DNA of 64,000 bases from Haloferax sp046557615. Its GTDB lineage: Archaea > Halobacteriota > Halobacteria > Halobacteriales > Haloferacaceae. Location: positions 434,001-498,000 of the forward strand of contig NZ_JBKIII010000001.1 of assembly GCF_046557615.1 (NCBI RefSeq), in the 5' to 3' direction. Shown piece by piece: positions 1 to 8,241 of the stretch; within the stretch, counting starts at the first letter, position 1; the number at the start of each line of letters is the position of its first letter. Position numbers and translations under genes: made by a program. The notes under the pieces were generated by a model. That model worked only from the letters and a program-made list of their open reading frames with translations. It was not told where the DNA came from and made no database searches.

Positions 1-18
1 AGCATCCTGAATACTCAT
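1..18 (-). CDS. N-terminal fragment of a gene leaving the window on the left
   Basis: Only six codons are visible (M-S-I-Q-D-A). The ATG on the minus strand is preceded about 7 nt upstream by GAGGTGA, a good match to the haloarchaeal Shine-Dalgarno sequence complementary to the 16S rRNA 3' end. That is the only reason to call a start here. Product unknown. If real, it is transcribed divergently from the FAD monooxygenase gene. Confidence 0.35.
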
Positions 19-357
19 TGTCACCTCACCGTGCTGGACTAGAAGGTCACACTGGCGCAAATAGATTTGTCGTCCGAGAAATTGGTTCTACGGGGCAATT
101 CCGAGTACGTGTGTTCTCTCAACTCCACTCTACTCGATACGGTCTGTGTGGTTCGAAACGGTGTTTCCGAACGTGGTTCCCGAGGCGGCCGGATACTTCG
201 GTGGGCTGCTCTTGCTCTCTTACGCATCTGTCCTCGTAAGTAGGTTCGTCAAGTTGTAGGCGACAGAGCAGAGATTCATTCTCTCAACTCTCGCCTCAAT
301 TTATTGCCACTCCCATCGTAGAATCGCGTAGCGGCGCATCGATTTCGCGCCGAATCT
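19..357. other. Intergenic region upstream of the FAD monooxygenase
   Basis: No convincing gene. Short open frames on both strands lack start signals and family resemblance. An AT-rich stretch around 296-305 (AATTTATTG) is a plausible TATA element for the gene starting at 358, which would give a leader of about 25 nt. Confidence 0.5.
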
Positions 358-1632
358 ATGAGCACACAACAAACTGAGACGGCAGATGTCATCGTAGTCG
401 GCGGCGGTCCCGGCGGGACGGTCTTGAGTTATCTTCTCGCCCGAAGCGGTGTGGACGTCGCGCTCGTCGAACGGGCCGCCGATTTCGACCGGGAATTCCG
501 TGGGTTCGGCTACACTCCCGGTGCAGTCGAACTATTCGCACAGATGGGGTTGCTCCCGAAGATTCTCCGCCTCGACCACGAGACGGTTCGCCGCGGCGAG
601 GTCATGCTCTACGGCCAACCGGTTCACGTCCTCGATTTCGACGTTCTCGACACCGACTACCCGTACGCCTTGCTCATGGAGCAACCCGCGCTGTTAGAAC
701 TCCTCGTCGAGGAGGCGAGCGCCTACGACGAATTCTCGTTCTATCCAGCGACGACCGTCGCGGACCTCATTTCGGAAGATGGTCGCATCGTCGGCGTTCG
801 CGCCCACGACCGCGCCCGCAACGTGGATATCGAGTTCCGTGGGTCGCTCGTCGTCGGTGCAGATGGTCGGTTCTCGTCGGTTCGCTCGAACGCGGAAATC
901 GACCCCGGTCTGTCCGAGTCGTCACTCGAACTCATCTGGTTCAAACTCCCGTCCGAAGAAGTCGGCGCGGCGAGTCAAGGGAGAATCGAACGCGAGGGCT
1001 TGTTGCTCTACTTCGGCGTCGGTGGCGGAGAGTTACAGGTCGGGTGGTTCATCGAGAAGGGAACCTATCCGGAAGTCAGAGAAGCGGGAATCGACGCATT
1101 CCGCGAGCAACTCGCCGATATCGACCCGCGAATTAAGCCCGCACTCGATGCGCACCTGACGAGTTTCGACCAGTGTTCGCTGCTCAACATTTCACCAGGA
1201 ATCGCCGACGAGTGGGTTCGAGACGGCCTCTTGCTCATCGGCGATGCCGCACACGTCGCCTCCCCAGTCGGCGCACAAGGGAACTTCCTCGCCATTCAGG
1301 ACGCCGCCGTCGCTCACGAGGTTGTCACTGATGCACTTGCTGACGAGCAGTTCGCGGGCGACGACGGCGTGATTTCGGCATCGGCGCTCGCGTCCTACGA
1401 ATCTCGTCGTCGCCCCGTCATCGAAGAGATAATCGGTCTCCAACGACGCTCGGAGGGGTCGCTCTCACTGTTCGTCAATCACGGTGACAAACTCCCGCCG
1501 TCGCTGATTCGCCTGCTCGCTGTCGCGGCGTCGAAGGTAATTCCTCGTTCGAAAACGCTCAGAAAAGGCATCGAGCGGTTCGCGTTCGGCCCGGACCGTG
1601 TGACAGTCGAGACGAGTCGGTTCGTGGATTAG
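358..1632 (+). CDS. FAD-dependent monooxygenase / NAD(P)/FAD oxidoreductase
   Basis: Group A flavoprotein monooxygenase of the p-hydroxybenzoate hydroxylase fold, 424 aa. A Rossmann dinucleotide motif GGGPGG lies at residues 15-20 with the expected acidic end of the second strand (ALVE). The second FAD motif GDAAH, followed by SPVGAQGN, lies near residue 300. No signal peptide or membrane anchor, so probably cytosolic. Substrate cannot be told; homologues hydroxylate aromatic or isoprenoid substrates, and geranylgeranyl reductases share the fold. Its last 4 nt overlap the end of the convergent hisH. Confidence 0.85.
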   Translation: MSTQQTETADVIVVGGGPGGTVLSYLLARSGVDVALVERAADFDREFRGFGYTPGAVELFAQMGLLPKILRLDHETVRRGEVMLYGQPVHVLDFDVLDTDYPYALLMEQPALLELLVEEASAYDEFSFYPATTVADLISEDGRIVGVRAHDRARNVDIEFRGSLVVGADGRFSSVRSNAEIDPGLSESSLELIWFKLPSEEVGAASQGRIEREGLLLYFGVGGGELQVGWFIEKGTYPEVREAGIDAFREQLADIDPRIKPALDAHLTSFDQCSLLNISPGIADEWVRDGLLLIGDAAHVASPVGAQGNFLAIQDAAVAHEVVTDALADEQFAGDDGVISASALASYESRRRPVIEEIIGLQRRSEGSLSLFVNHGDKLPPSLIRLLAVAASKVIPRSKTLRKGIERFAFGPDRVTVETSRFVD

Positions 1633-2270
1633 TTCGTCGCCTGCGGGGCGTTGTACGCCTTTGCGTAGCGGACGAAGTTTTCGAGGACGCGAAGACCGGT
1701 CTCGTCGCTCTTTTCGGGGTGGAACTGCGTTCCCATGACGTTTCCTGCTTCGTTTACGGCCATCGCGGCGAAGTCGAACCCGTAGTCGCAGGAGGCAATC
1801 GTGTGGTCTGCGCGAGGCGACCCAAAGGAGTGGACGAAGTAGGCGTAATCGTCGTCGTCGATGCCCTCTGCGAGTTGGTGGTCCGACTCGATGGTGAGTT
1901 CGTTCCATCCCATGTGGGGGACTTTGACCTCGTCGTTCGGGAGTCGTTCGACGCGACCCGAAATCAAGTCCAGTCCCTCGATTGTCTCGCCTTCTGGCGC
2001 GCCTTCTGTACTCTCGGTAAAGAGGAGTTGTAGCCCGACGCAGATGCCGAGAATTGGGGTGTCTTCGGCGGCGTCGATGAGCACGTCGTGGAACGGTTCG
2101 GAGTTGCGAATGCACTCTTCGAATGCGCCGACACCGGGGAGAACGAGGGCGTCGGCTGCGGCGAGTTCCTCCGGGTCGTCGGAGACCGTCACGGTCGCTC
2201 CGGCCCGTTCGAGGCCGCGCTGAAGACTCCGAAGGTTGCCGACTCCGTAGTCGATGATAGTAACCTTCAC
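1629..2270 (-). CDS. hisH: Imidazole glycerol phosphate synthase glutaminase subunit HisH
   Basis: Class I glutamine amidotransferase, 213 aa (usual HisH length), that supplies ammonia to HisF for histidine synthesis. Visible features are the N-terminal DYGVGN, the oxyanion region PGVGAF, the nucleophile elbow GICVGLQLL with catalytic Cys, and the catalytic triad QFHPEKS near the C-terminus. HisF is not in the window; haloarchaeal his genes are usually scattered, and hisC lies at 23.3 kb. The ATG is chosen because the beta-strand MKVTIIDYG starts directly there. Confidence 0.95.
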   Translation of the reverse strand: MKVTIIDYGVGNLRSLQRGLERAGATVTVSDDPEELAAADALVLPGVGAFEECIRNSEPFHDVLIDAAEDTPILGICVGLQLLFTESTEGAPEGETIEGLDLISGRVERLPNDEVKVPHMGWNELTIESDHQLAEGIDDDDYAYFVHSFGSPRADHTIASCDYGFDFAAMAVNEAGNVMGTQFHPEKSDETGLRVLENFVRYAKAYNAPQATN

Positions 2271-2345
2271 AGCGCTCGTTTGCTGGCGCGAACTATAGGG
2301 GTTCGCATCGGGGGAATAGTGACCGCGACGAGACCCTGAGCCGAC

Positions 2346-3152
2346 TTACCGGTTCGATTCGAACCACGAAACCGCGAAGTCGACGAGCGCGGGTTGGTCG
2401 ATGAGCGTACACTCGGCCGCACCGACCTCGCCTTTCGTCGCACCGATTTCGGCTTCGAACGCCGCACCGACTGCCTCGAAATCTTCGGTGTTGGTCATGA
2501 CATCCGTGTATTCGACAGAGACACGTTCACCATCGCGGACGAGCGGGAACGCGTAGTTCACTTCTTCGAGGTCGATATCCGCTCGCATTTCGGCGAGATG
2601 GAGCGACGTGTTGCGGTCGTAGCCGACGCCGAGGAGAAGTACCTTCCCACCACGGTCGTAGACACGGGCAAGTGGTGACTCGTCGCCGAGTCCGTAACTC
2701 GGGCTGTGATTGCTCGTGACCTCTTCGGCACCCGCACCCCACGCGGCGAACGATGACGTTGGGTGGTTACTTCGCAGGACACCGGGGTAGTTTCTGAAAC
2801 ACTCCGGAATCGCGCCCATGCCGCGAGTCGGCGTCACCTCGGGGCGAAAAGGTGGTCGCTCTTCGCGGATGATCTCGACCCAGTGGTCGGGCACGGGTGG
2901 GCTCTCCCACCACTCCGGGTCGCTGTACTGGAAGGAGTGCGTCGGCATGACGAGCGTCCCATCTTCGGTGAGGACTTCTTGGAGGGCATCGACCACCGCA
3001 GGTGCGTCGCCTGCAACCCAGCCGAGCGAACTCAACGAGGAGTGAACGAGGAGGGTGTCGCCCGCGTTGACGCCGAGGTCTTGGAAATCAGAGACGAGCG
3101 TCGAAATAGTGACGGGGTCATCGACCTTGTCGATGGCGTCTGCTTCGGTCAT
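2346..3152 (-). CDS. AAC(3)-family N-acetyltransferase
   Basis: Aminoglycoside 3-N-acetyltransferase family, 268 aa, close to the family length. Motifs seen: LLVHSSLSSLG (CoA-binding start), TPTRGMGAIPE, and NHPTSSFAAWG with the conserved His. The family moves acetyl from acetyl-CoA to an amino group. Archaeal ribosomes are largely insensitive to classic aminoglycosides, so a role in drug resistance is doubtful; acetylation of an endogenous amino sugar or small amine is as likely. Single gene, divergent from the small membrane protein at 3243. Confidence 0.85.
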   Translation of the reverse strand: MTEADAIDKVDDPVTISTLVSDFQDLGVNAGDTLLVHSSLSSLGWVAGDAPAVVDALQEVLTEDGTLVMPTHSFQYSDPEWWESPPVPDHWVEIIREERPPFRPEVTPTRGMGAIPECFRNYPGVLRSNHPTSSFAAWGAGAEEVTSNHSPSYGLGDESPLARVYDRGGKVLLLGVGYDRNTSLHLAEMRADIDLEEVNYAFPLVRDGERVSVEYTDVMTNTEDFEAVGAAFEAEIGATKGEVGAAECTLIDQPALVDFAVSWFESNR

Positions 3153-3242
3153 ATTTCCGCCGTCTCTCGGTTTTGGTATGAGTTTTCTGTTAACGGGTCA
3201 ACGAGCCGAAACGATAATGCGGTGGGTTCGAATCGTTCGAGT

Positions 3243-3491
3243 ATGTCCGAACTCTCCGCTGGGCAAGCCCTCGCCTACGCCACCGAAGACGAACCGCTGA
3301 AACTCTACGCCGTCATCGTCGGCGGGTGGTTCGTCACCCTTGGCTCCTTCGTGCTGTTCTGGATGGGAGGAGTTGCGCTCGCACTCGGGGTACTCGGAAT
3401 CCTTCTCGGTATCACTGGAATACTCGTCGGCATCGTCGCACTCGTACACAAAGTCCTCCACGACGCCCCAATCAGTGAAAAGACCGATTAA
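3243..3491 (+). CDS. Small two-helix membrane protein
   Basis: 82-aa hypothetical protein. After a short polar N-terminus (MSELSAGQ...) come two hydrophobic helices at about residues 22-42 and 44-67, rich in Gly, Val and Leu, and a charged tail. The start is the ATG at 3243; the frame stays open further upstream, but that part is antisense to the AAC(3)-like gene. Ends 4 nt inside the convergent surE. No function can be assigned. Confidence 0.7.
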   Translation: MSELSAGQALAYATEDEPLKLYAVIVGGWFVTLGSFVLFWMGGVALALGVLGILLGITGILVGIVALVHKVLHDAPISEKTD

Positions 3492-4279
3492 TCGAGGTAC
3501 GTCTCTGCCAGCGCGTCGAGTGCTTCGTGGCGGCGGGTCGTGTGTGGTGCCGTGAGCGGCGATACCGAGACGTAGCCGTCGATGACGGCACGGCGGTCGG
3601 TTCCTTCGGGGTCTGGGATGTCTCCATCGCGCATCCGTTCCCACACTCGGTCGTGAAGCCTGACGAGACCCTCTTCGTACTCGGCGGTCATGTCGTACAT
3701 CTCCGAGGGTTCGGTGACTTGCATATCTGCTGGCCCCGCGTCCGAGTCGTACATGGGCGCGTTGACGTTGAGGTAGTCACACTGGCCGAAGACGCCCGCG
3801 CCGACGGCGTGTTTGGCGAAGTAGGTCGCCGCGCGTGTGGCGTTTCGGTAGTCTCGCGGGTCGGTGGCTTGCTCGTGCCACGGCGTCTCGCCGTTGCCGG
3901 GAACGTAGAGTGAGAGCGCGATTGCGGGCACGTCGAAGAACGCGGCTTCGACGGCGGCGCTGACGGTTCCCGACCGTCCGAGGACGTAGGCACCGATGTT
4001 CGCGCCTTTGTTGATACCGGAGACGACCATATCCACGTCGGGACAGAGGGCTTCGAGACCGGCGACCGTACAGTCGGCAGGCGTCCCCTCCAGTGCGTAT
4101 CCCATCTCGTGTTCGACGACGACGGCGTCGTTCGACATCTTGCGGCCGACGGCGCTCTGGTCGGTTGCAGGTGCGACAGCCGTTACGTCGGCAAATTCGG
4201 AAAGGGCGTCGTAGAGGGCGCGAAACCCGACGCTCTCGATACCGTCGTCGTTCGTCAACAAGATAGAACGGTCGCTCAT
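3488..4279 (-). CDS. surE: 5'/3'-nucleotidase SurE
   Basis: SurE survival protein, 263 aa, a divalent-metal nucleoside monophosphate phosphatase. The N-terminus SILLTNDDGIES carries the metal-binding Asp pair. SGINKGANIG supplies the conserved metal-binding Asn, and the Ser of the following Y/SGTV segment (GRSGTVSAA) is present. The ATG at 4279 puts the first strand at the usual place; in-frame codons to 4372 lie upstream of the conserved domain and were rejected. Cytosolic. Transcribed in the same direction as the Rsm22-like gene, 58 bp downstream of it. Confidence 0.93.
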   Translation of the reverse strand: MSDRSILLTNDDGIESVGFRALYDALSEFADVTAVAPATDQSAVGRKMSNDAVVVEHEMGYALEGTPADCTVAGLEALCPDVDMVVSGINKGANIGAYVLGRSGTVSAAVEAAFFDVPAIALSLYVPGNGETPWHEQATDPRDYRNATRAATYFAKHAVGAGVFGQCDYLNVNAPMYDSDAGPADMQVTEPSEMYDMTAEYEEGLVRLHDRVWERMRDGDIPDPEGTDRRAVIDGYVSVSPLTAPHTTRRHEALDALAETYLD

Positions 4280-4337
4280 GAGTGCGACTGGGGAGGGAAC
4301 GCGCAAAAAGCCACGTGTCGCGGCGGAGTGGGGCGAC

Positions 4338-5741
4338 TCAGGCCGCTCTATCGACGATGGTGTTGTCGTCAACGACGAGGTTGTAGGCTTCCTCGTCGTC
4401 GTTCCAGAGCGCGAGGATGTTTTCGAACACCAAGATGTCGCCGTAGTCGGCGCGTGCCAAGTCTTCGTTCAACATCGTCTGGTGGGTGAGGACGGCGTAG
4501 TGGTCCACTTTCTCGCTTCCGTCGCCGATTTTGAACAGTTGGTTCTTCCCCTCCGAGAGGTTGTGGCTGAGCTTGACCGCCAAGAGGTTGATGCGGTTCG
4601 TGACGTGGCGCTCCATCTCCGCCATCTTGGCGAATCGCTCGGCACTGGCACGAGCGTCGCGGCGACGGGCATCGTCTTTTCGGAGGATGCTGTACGCGTA
4701 CTGTACGTCCACGTTGGTGAACGTCCCTTCGTCTTCGTCGCTCTCGCGGCCTTCGTCGAGTCGTTTCTGGAACGCGGGAATATCGAGGTCGGGTTTGACG
4801 TCGAACGACCAGCCACGGTCACCGGGTGCATAGCCGTCCCACAGGCGGAGTCTGGGCGAGTAGACGCTGATGTCGCCATTGGCGGGTGCGACTTCGCGCT
4901 CGACTTCCGCGAGTTCCATACTCGTGTTTCGGTCGGCAGGTGCGAGTGCGACCAGCGAGCCATCGTCGGCGAGCGAATCGAGATATTTTCGGACCACGGC
5001 AGTTGGGTCGTCGAGTTCGCTCAGGACGTTCCCGAAGAGGATGAGGTCGTACTCGCCGTCGGGTTCGAACTCCTCGGCGGTCTCTCGCACGATTCGCGTC
5101 CGGAAGTTCAGACCCGTCTCGTTGAGCATGTGTTCGAGTACATCGGCGGACTCGCTTGGTTCGAGTGCGTGATAGTCGACGAGTGCATCGTCGGGCAAGT
5201 AGTCGTGGAGTCCGAGTGCGGGGCCACCGGTTCCCGCGCCAACGTCGAGGACGCGAAGAACACGAGGAAGGAGACCGTTCTCGGCGAGGTCGTCGAGGAC
5301 GTAGCCGACGGCGGCGTAGTAGTCCGGAAGGTGGTAGATTGCGTACCCGAGTGCGGCGTCTTCGTCGTACTCGACGGGGTTTCCGCGATAGTAGTCCTCT
5401 TTCAGTTGCCGAACGCGAGTTCGAAGACGGTCACCAGACTCGCCGACGTGCCAGTTCGCGCCGTAGCGCCGGACGAGGAGGTCTTCGACGGCGAACGAGT
5501 AGTCTTCGGGGAAGGCTTCGGGGCTCCACCCCGGACGTGGGGCGGGGCCGTCTTCGATGGGGACGAACGTCCCGTCTTCTCGCTCACGAAGGCGCAGGTC
5601 GTAGGCTTCCTCTCGGAGCGCCTGTTTGACGAGTGCGGGGTGGGGTGCGCCTTCGATGTACTCTGCAATCTCGTCGGGGTCGATTGGGCGAACGTTTCGG
5701 AGGTACTTCGCGTTGGCTCGGACAGCGTCTTTGTCTATCAT
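4338..5741 (-). CDS. Rsm22-family SAM-dependent methyltransferase
   Basis: 467 aa, resembling the small ribosomal subunit Rsm22 family (mitochondrial ribosome assembly / rRNA methyltransferase-like). A long helical N-terminus precedes the SAM-binding loop VLDVGAGTGGPAL (residues 164-176), followed by HALEPSE as the acidic strand-2 end and LILFGNVLSEL as motif IV. The C-terminal part has basic helices and a beta-rich end. Probably acts on 16S rRNA or on ribosome maturation; the exact target is unknown for archaeal members. tyrA, upstream on the same strand, may be cotranscribed (gap 36 bp). Confidence 0.82.
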   Translation of the reverse strand: MIDKDAVRANAKYLRNVRPIDPDEIAEYIEGAPHPALVKQALREEAYDLRLREREDGTFVPIEDGPAPRPGWSPEAFPEDYSFAVEDLLVRRYGANWHVGESGDRLRTRVRQLKEDYYRGNPVEYDEDAALGYAIYHLPDYYAAVGYVLDDLAENGLLPRVLRVLDVGAGTGGPALGLHDYLPDDALVDYHALEPSESADVLEHMLNETGLNFRTRIVRETAEEFEPDGEYDLILFGNVLSELDDPTAVVRKYLDSLADDGSLVALAPADRNTSMELAEVEREVAPANGDISVYSPRLRLWDGYAPGDRGWSFDVKPDLDIPAFQKRLDEGRESDEDEGTFTNVDVQYAYSILRKDDARRRDARASAERFAKMAEMERHVTNRINLLAVKLSHNLSEGKNQLFKIGDGSEKVDHYAVLTHQTMLNEDLARADYGDILVFENILALWNDDEEAYNLVVDDNTIVDRAA

Positions 5742-5777
5742 CGGTAAATCGTCGTCAAACTCGTCATCGGGTGGTAC

Positions 5778-6548
5778 TCAGTGGTCTCTGTCTGGGTGGT
5801 CGTCTGAAGGCTCGTCTGCGGCCTCCGCGACCTGCCGGTAGAGGGCGGCGAACGCTTCGGGGTCGGCTTCGGCGATGTCGCGGGCGGCGTCTGCAACTCG
5901 CACGGACCCGTCGCCGAACGTCGCTTGAATATCAGCGTAGACTCGTGGGGTTCCGGCCGAAACCGTCTCCACGAGGGCGTCGAGGGCGCTCGAAACGGGT
6001 GTCGAAAACTCTTCGCGTACGTCCGCTGCGGCGAGACCGAACGAGAGGACGGCGGCGTGTGCGGCAGCCTGTACGGTTTCCATCGCCTCGTCGTGTTCTT
6101 CGACACTCGTTTCGAAGACGGTGTTGCCCGCGGTATCGAGTGAGTTCAGCACCTCGTCCTCGAGCGGCCCGGAAGCATCAGAGACGACCGCGACGTTGCC
6201 GGGAGCGTTTCGCGCCGCAAAGAGCGGGTGCAAACTGAATCGTTCGCGCTCGGGGAGGTGTGTGCGCATCGCGGCGAGTGGCGTCGCCATCGACCCGGTT
6301 ACGTCACACATGCCGCCGAGGGCGCGGTGGGCGTGGGTCTCGACCGCTTCGGCGGTGTACTCCATCGGAACCGCGAGACAGACGAGGTCGAACTGCTCGT
6401 CGCCGTCGAGTGGGACCGTTCGGCCGCCGAGCGCGTCTGCTGCGCGGGTGGCCGCATCGGGATTGACATCGGTGAACGCGAGGTTGCAATCGACTGTGTG
6501 GCCGAACCAGCGGCCCATAGCCCCAGCACCGACGACGAGCAGGTCCAT
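5778..6548 (-). CDS. tyrA: Prephenate dehydrogenase TyrA
   Basis: 256 aa. N-terminal Rossmann fold MDLLVVGAGAMGRW with GxGxxG, then an acidic residue (FTDVNPD) suggesting NAD preference. The helical C-terminal domain contains RFSLHPLFA, which holds the conserved His of prephenate dehydrogenases. Catalyses oxidative decarboxylation of prephenate on the tyrosine branch, matching the nearby aroA and aroC. The ATG at 6548 is chosen because the Rossmann strand begins there; the longer frame to 6644 adds a Cys-rich segment unlike the family. Divergent from the SDR gene. Confidence 0.88.
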   Translation of the reverse strand: MDLLVVGAGAMGRWFGHTVDCNLAFTDVNPDAATRAADALGGRTVPLDGDEQFDLVCLAVPMEYTAEAVETHAHRALGGMCDVTGSMATPLAAMRTHLPERERFSLHPLFAARNAPGNVAVVSDASGPLEDEVLNSLDTAGNTVFETSVEEHDEAMETVQAAAHAAVLSFGLAAADVREEFSTPVSSALDALVETVSAGTPRVYADIQATFGDGSVRVADAARDIAEADPEAFAALYRQVAEAADEPSDDHPDRDH

Positions 6549-6675
6549 CGCTATCGTGTGGACGCGGGCGACGCAAAAGGCAATCGGTGCACTCGTACAC
6601 GCCTCCTGCGACAAACCCGATTGAACGCACTCCCAGTGCACCAATCATCAAGTAACTGATTGACAACTCGTATCT

Positions 6676-7524
6676 ATGGTATTCGATGATGTGGATTTCG
6701 AGGGTCGGACGGCCTTCATCACCGGCACGAGTCGTGGTATCGGCAAGGCAATCGCACTCGACCTCGCCGAGCGCGGCGTCAACGTCGTTTCGACGGGGAA
6801 GACAGTCGAAGGACACGACGAACTCCCCGGAACGATCGTCGAGACGACCGAAGAGATTCGCGAGATGGGTGGCAACTCTATCTGGTGCCAACTCGACGTG
6901 CGCGACGACGAATCTATCGAACTCGCAATCGAGGAGACGGTCGAAGCCTTCGGTGGCATCGACTTCGTGGTCAACAACGCTGGCGCGATTCACCTCGCGC
7001 CGTTCGAAGACACGCCGCCGAAGCGGTTCGACCTCTTGATGGACGTGAACGCCCGCGGGTCGTACGCGACGACGTACGCCGCCCTGCCGTACCTCAAAGA
7101 GAGCGACCACGCTCACGTCGTGACGTTCTCGCCGCCGCTTCCGGCCACGCCCGCGCCCGGAAAGGCCGCCTACGCGCTCTCGAAGTACGGCATGACGTTC
7201 CTCGCGCAGTCGCTCGCAGCAGAACTCGACAGCGACGAAATCGCGGTGAACGCACTCTGGCCCGTCGCGGCAATCGAATCAGAGGCGACGCGGCACTTCG
7301 GGTTGGGCGCGCCCGAGGACTGGCGCACACCGCAGATTATGTGCGACGCGCTCACCGAAATCCTCTCGCGCGACCCCACCGAATGTACGGGGCACGCCTT
7401 CTACGACGAGGATATCCTGTCCGAGGCAGGCATCGACGACTTCTCGCAGTACGCCGTGGTCGAAGGCGCTGAACCCGGGCCAACCTCGGCGTGGTTATTC
7501 GATACCACCTACGAACGCTCTTAA
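6676..7524 (+). CDS. Short-chain dehydrogenase/reductase (SDR)
   Basis: Classical SDR, 282 aa. Cofactor motif TGTSRGIGKAIA near residue 15, NNAG near residue 105, and the downstream segment AAYALSKYGMTFLAQ with the Tyr-x3-Lys pair. The catalytic Ser position reads TFSPPLPATPAPGKAAY, so the usual Ser may be shifted. The C-terminus (about 220-282) has the extended form seen in hydroxysteroid dehydrogenase-like SDRs (HSDL2 type). Substrate unknown. 127 bp from tyrA on the opposite strand; no evidence for an operon. Confidence 0.87.
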   Translation: MVFDDVDFEGRTAFITGTSRGIGKAIALDLAERGVNVVSTGKTVEGHDELPGTIVETTEEIREMGGNSIWCQLDVRDDESIELAIEETVEAFGGIDFVVNNAGAIHLAPFEDTPPKRFDLLMDVNARGSYATTYAALPYLKESDHAHVVTFSPPLPATPAPGKAAYALSKYGMTFLAQSLAAELDSDEIAVNALWPVAAIESEATRHFGLGAPEDWRTPQIMCDALTEILSRDPTECTGHAFYDEDILSEAGIDDFSQYAVVEGAEPGPTSAWLFDTTYERS

Positions 7525-7548
7525 TATCGAACGTGAGAGTGGGGCCAA

Positions 7549-7559
7549 GAGACTTATTA
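7549..7559 (+). promoter_or_regulatory. TATA-like promoter element for a leaderless or 5'-extended transcript
   Basis: GACTTATTAG lies 24-34 nt before the ATG at 7583, the spacing typical of leaderless haloarchaeal genes. No comparable box lies at the right distance from the larger gene at 7691, so transcription of both probably starts here. Confidence 0.4.
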
Positions 7560-7582
7560 GCATTAACGCGAGAACACTTGTA

Positions 7583-7687
7583 ATGAGTTTACGTGTCGTT
7601 CTCGCGGTCCAACAGGTTTTCCGCGGGACGATGCGCCGGTTTTCAGAATCGGCATTCGACCGAAACGTTGCAATAACTTACGCCTAA
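7583..7687 (+). CDS. Putative 34-aa leader peptide or small protein
   Basis: Short frame (M-S-L-R-V-V-L-A-V...) ending in TAA three bases before the ATG at 7691. Support: the TATA-like box at 7549-7559 would place the transcription start at this ATG, and the tight spacing suggests coupling to the next gene. Against: no family resemblance and unremarkable codon use. It could equally be a 108-nt 5' untranslated leader. Basic, with a short hydrophobic start; no clear membrane helix. Confidence 0.35.
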   Translation: MSLRVVLAVQQVFRGTMRRFSESAFDRNVAITYA

Positions 7688-7690
7688 TCA

Positions 7691-8212
7691 ATGGACTTCC
7701 CTCGGCTCCCAACGCGCGATGCAAGCGGCAACAAAGTCGTCCTTCCGGACGACCTTGCAGGAGGGCAGAATCTCCTGCTGATTAGTTTCGACCGTCGACA
7801 GCAATCGCTGGTCGGGTCGTGGCGTGGCTATGCGAACGAACTCGCAGAGACCTACGACCACTTCGAATACTACGAACTGCTCGTCCTCGGCGGACGAAGC
7901 GGCATGGTTCCACCGATGGCGGGCGGAATGACTCCCGGTGCGGCACGGAGTCGCCCCCACGAAAACGCGCTCGTCACTCGTGTCGATAAGACCGCACTCC
8001 AGCGCCGACTCGGCTTACTCGGTGAGGGCGATATCTACGCGATGCTCATCGAAGACGGAACGGTCGTTCGACAGGCCGCTGGCGTCCTCACGCCAAAGAC
8101 TGGCGACGCATTAGAGAACCTCCTCGTCAAGTGGCGGGAGGCGAACGCCGACTGGGCGAATCCGGGTTCCACCACGGACAGCACCAACAACACGAGCGAC
8201 GTGTTGGACTGA
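7691..8212 (+). CDS. Conserved hypothetical protein, possibly thioredoxin-like fold
   Basis: 173 aa, cytosolic. The opening (FPRLPTRDASG...VVLPDDLAGGQNLLLISFDRRQQ, read in parts) has the rhythm of peroxiredoxin-like or ATP10-like proteins: a short strand, a 'substrate released' segment, then LLLISF leading into a helix. There is no CxxC or peroxidatic Cys, so no redox activity is predicted. The last 20 residues are low-complexity Ser/Thr/Asn/Asp. Not recognised beyond this; the fold is a guess. Confidence 0.65.
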   Translation: MDFPRLPTRDASGNKVVLPDDLAGGQNLLLISFDRRQQSLVGSWRGYANELAETYDHFEYYELLVLGGRSGMVPPMAGGMTPGAARSRPHENALVTRVDKTALQRRLGLLGEGDIYAMLIEDGTVVRQAAGVLTPKTGDALENLLVKWREANADWANPGSTTDSTNNTSDVLD

Positions 8213-8241
8213 TTCGATACTCCTTCGGCTGACTTTTCGGA

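Noticed and set aside
4278..5747. 489-codon plus-strand open frame
   Set aside because: Antisense to the Rsm22-type methyltransferase and surE start; its translation has no family features. Long shadow frames are usual in GC-rich genomes.
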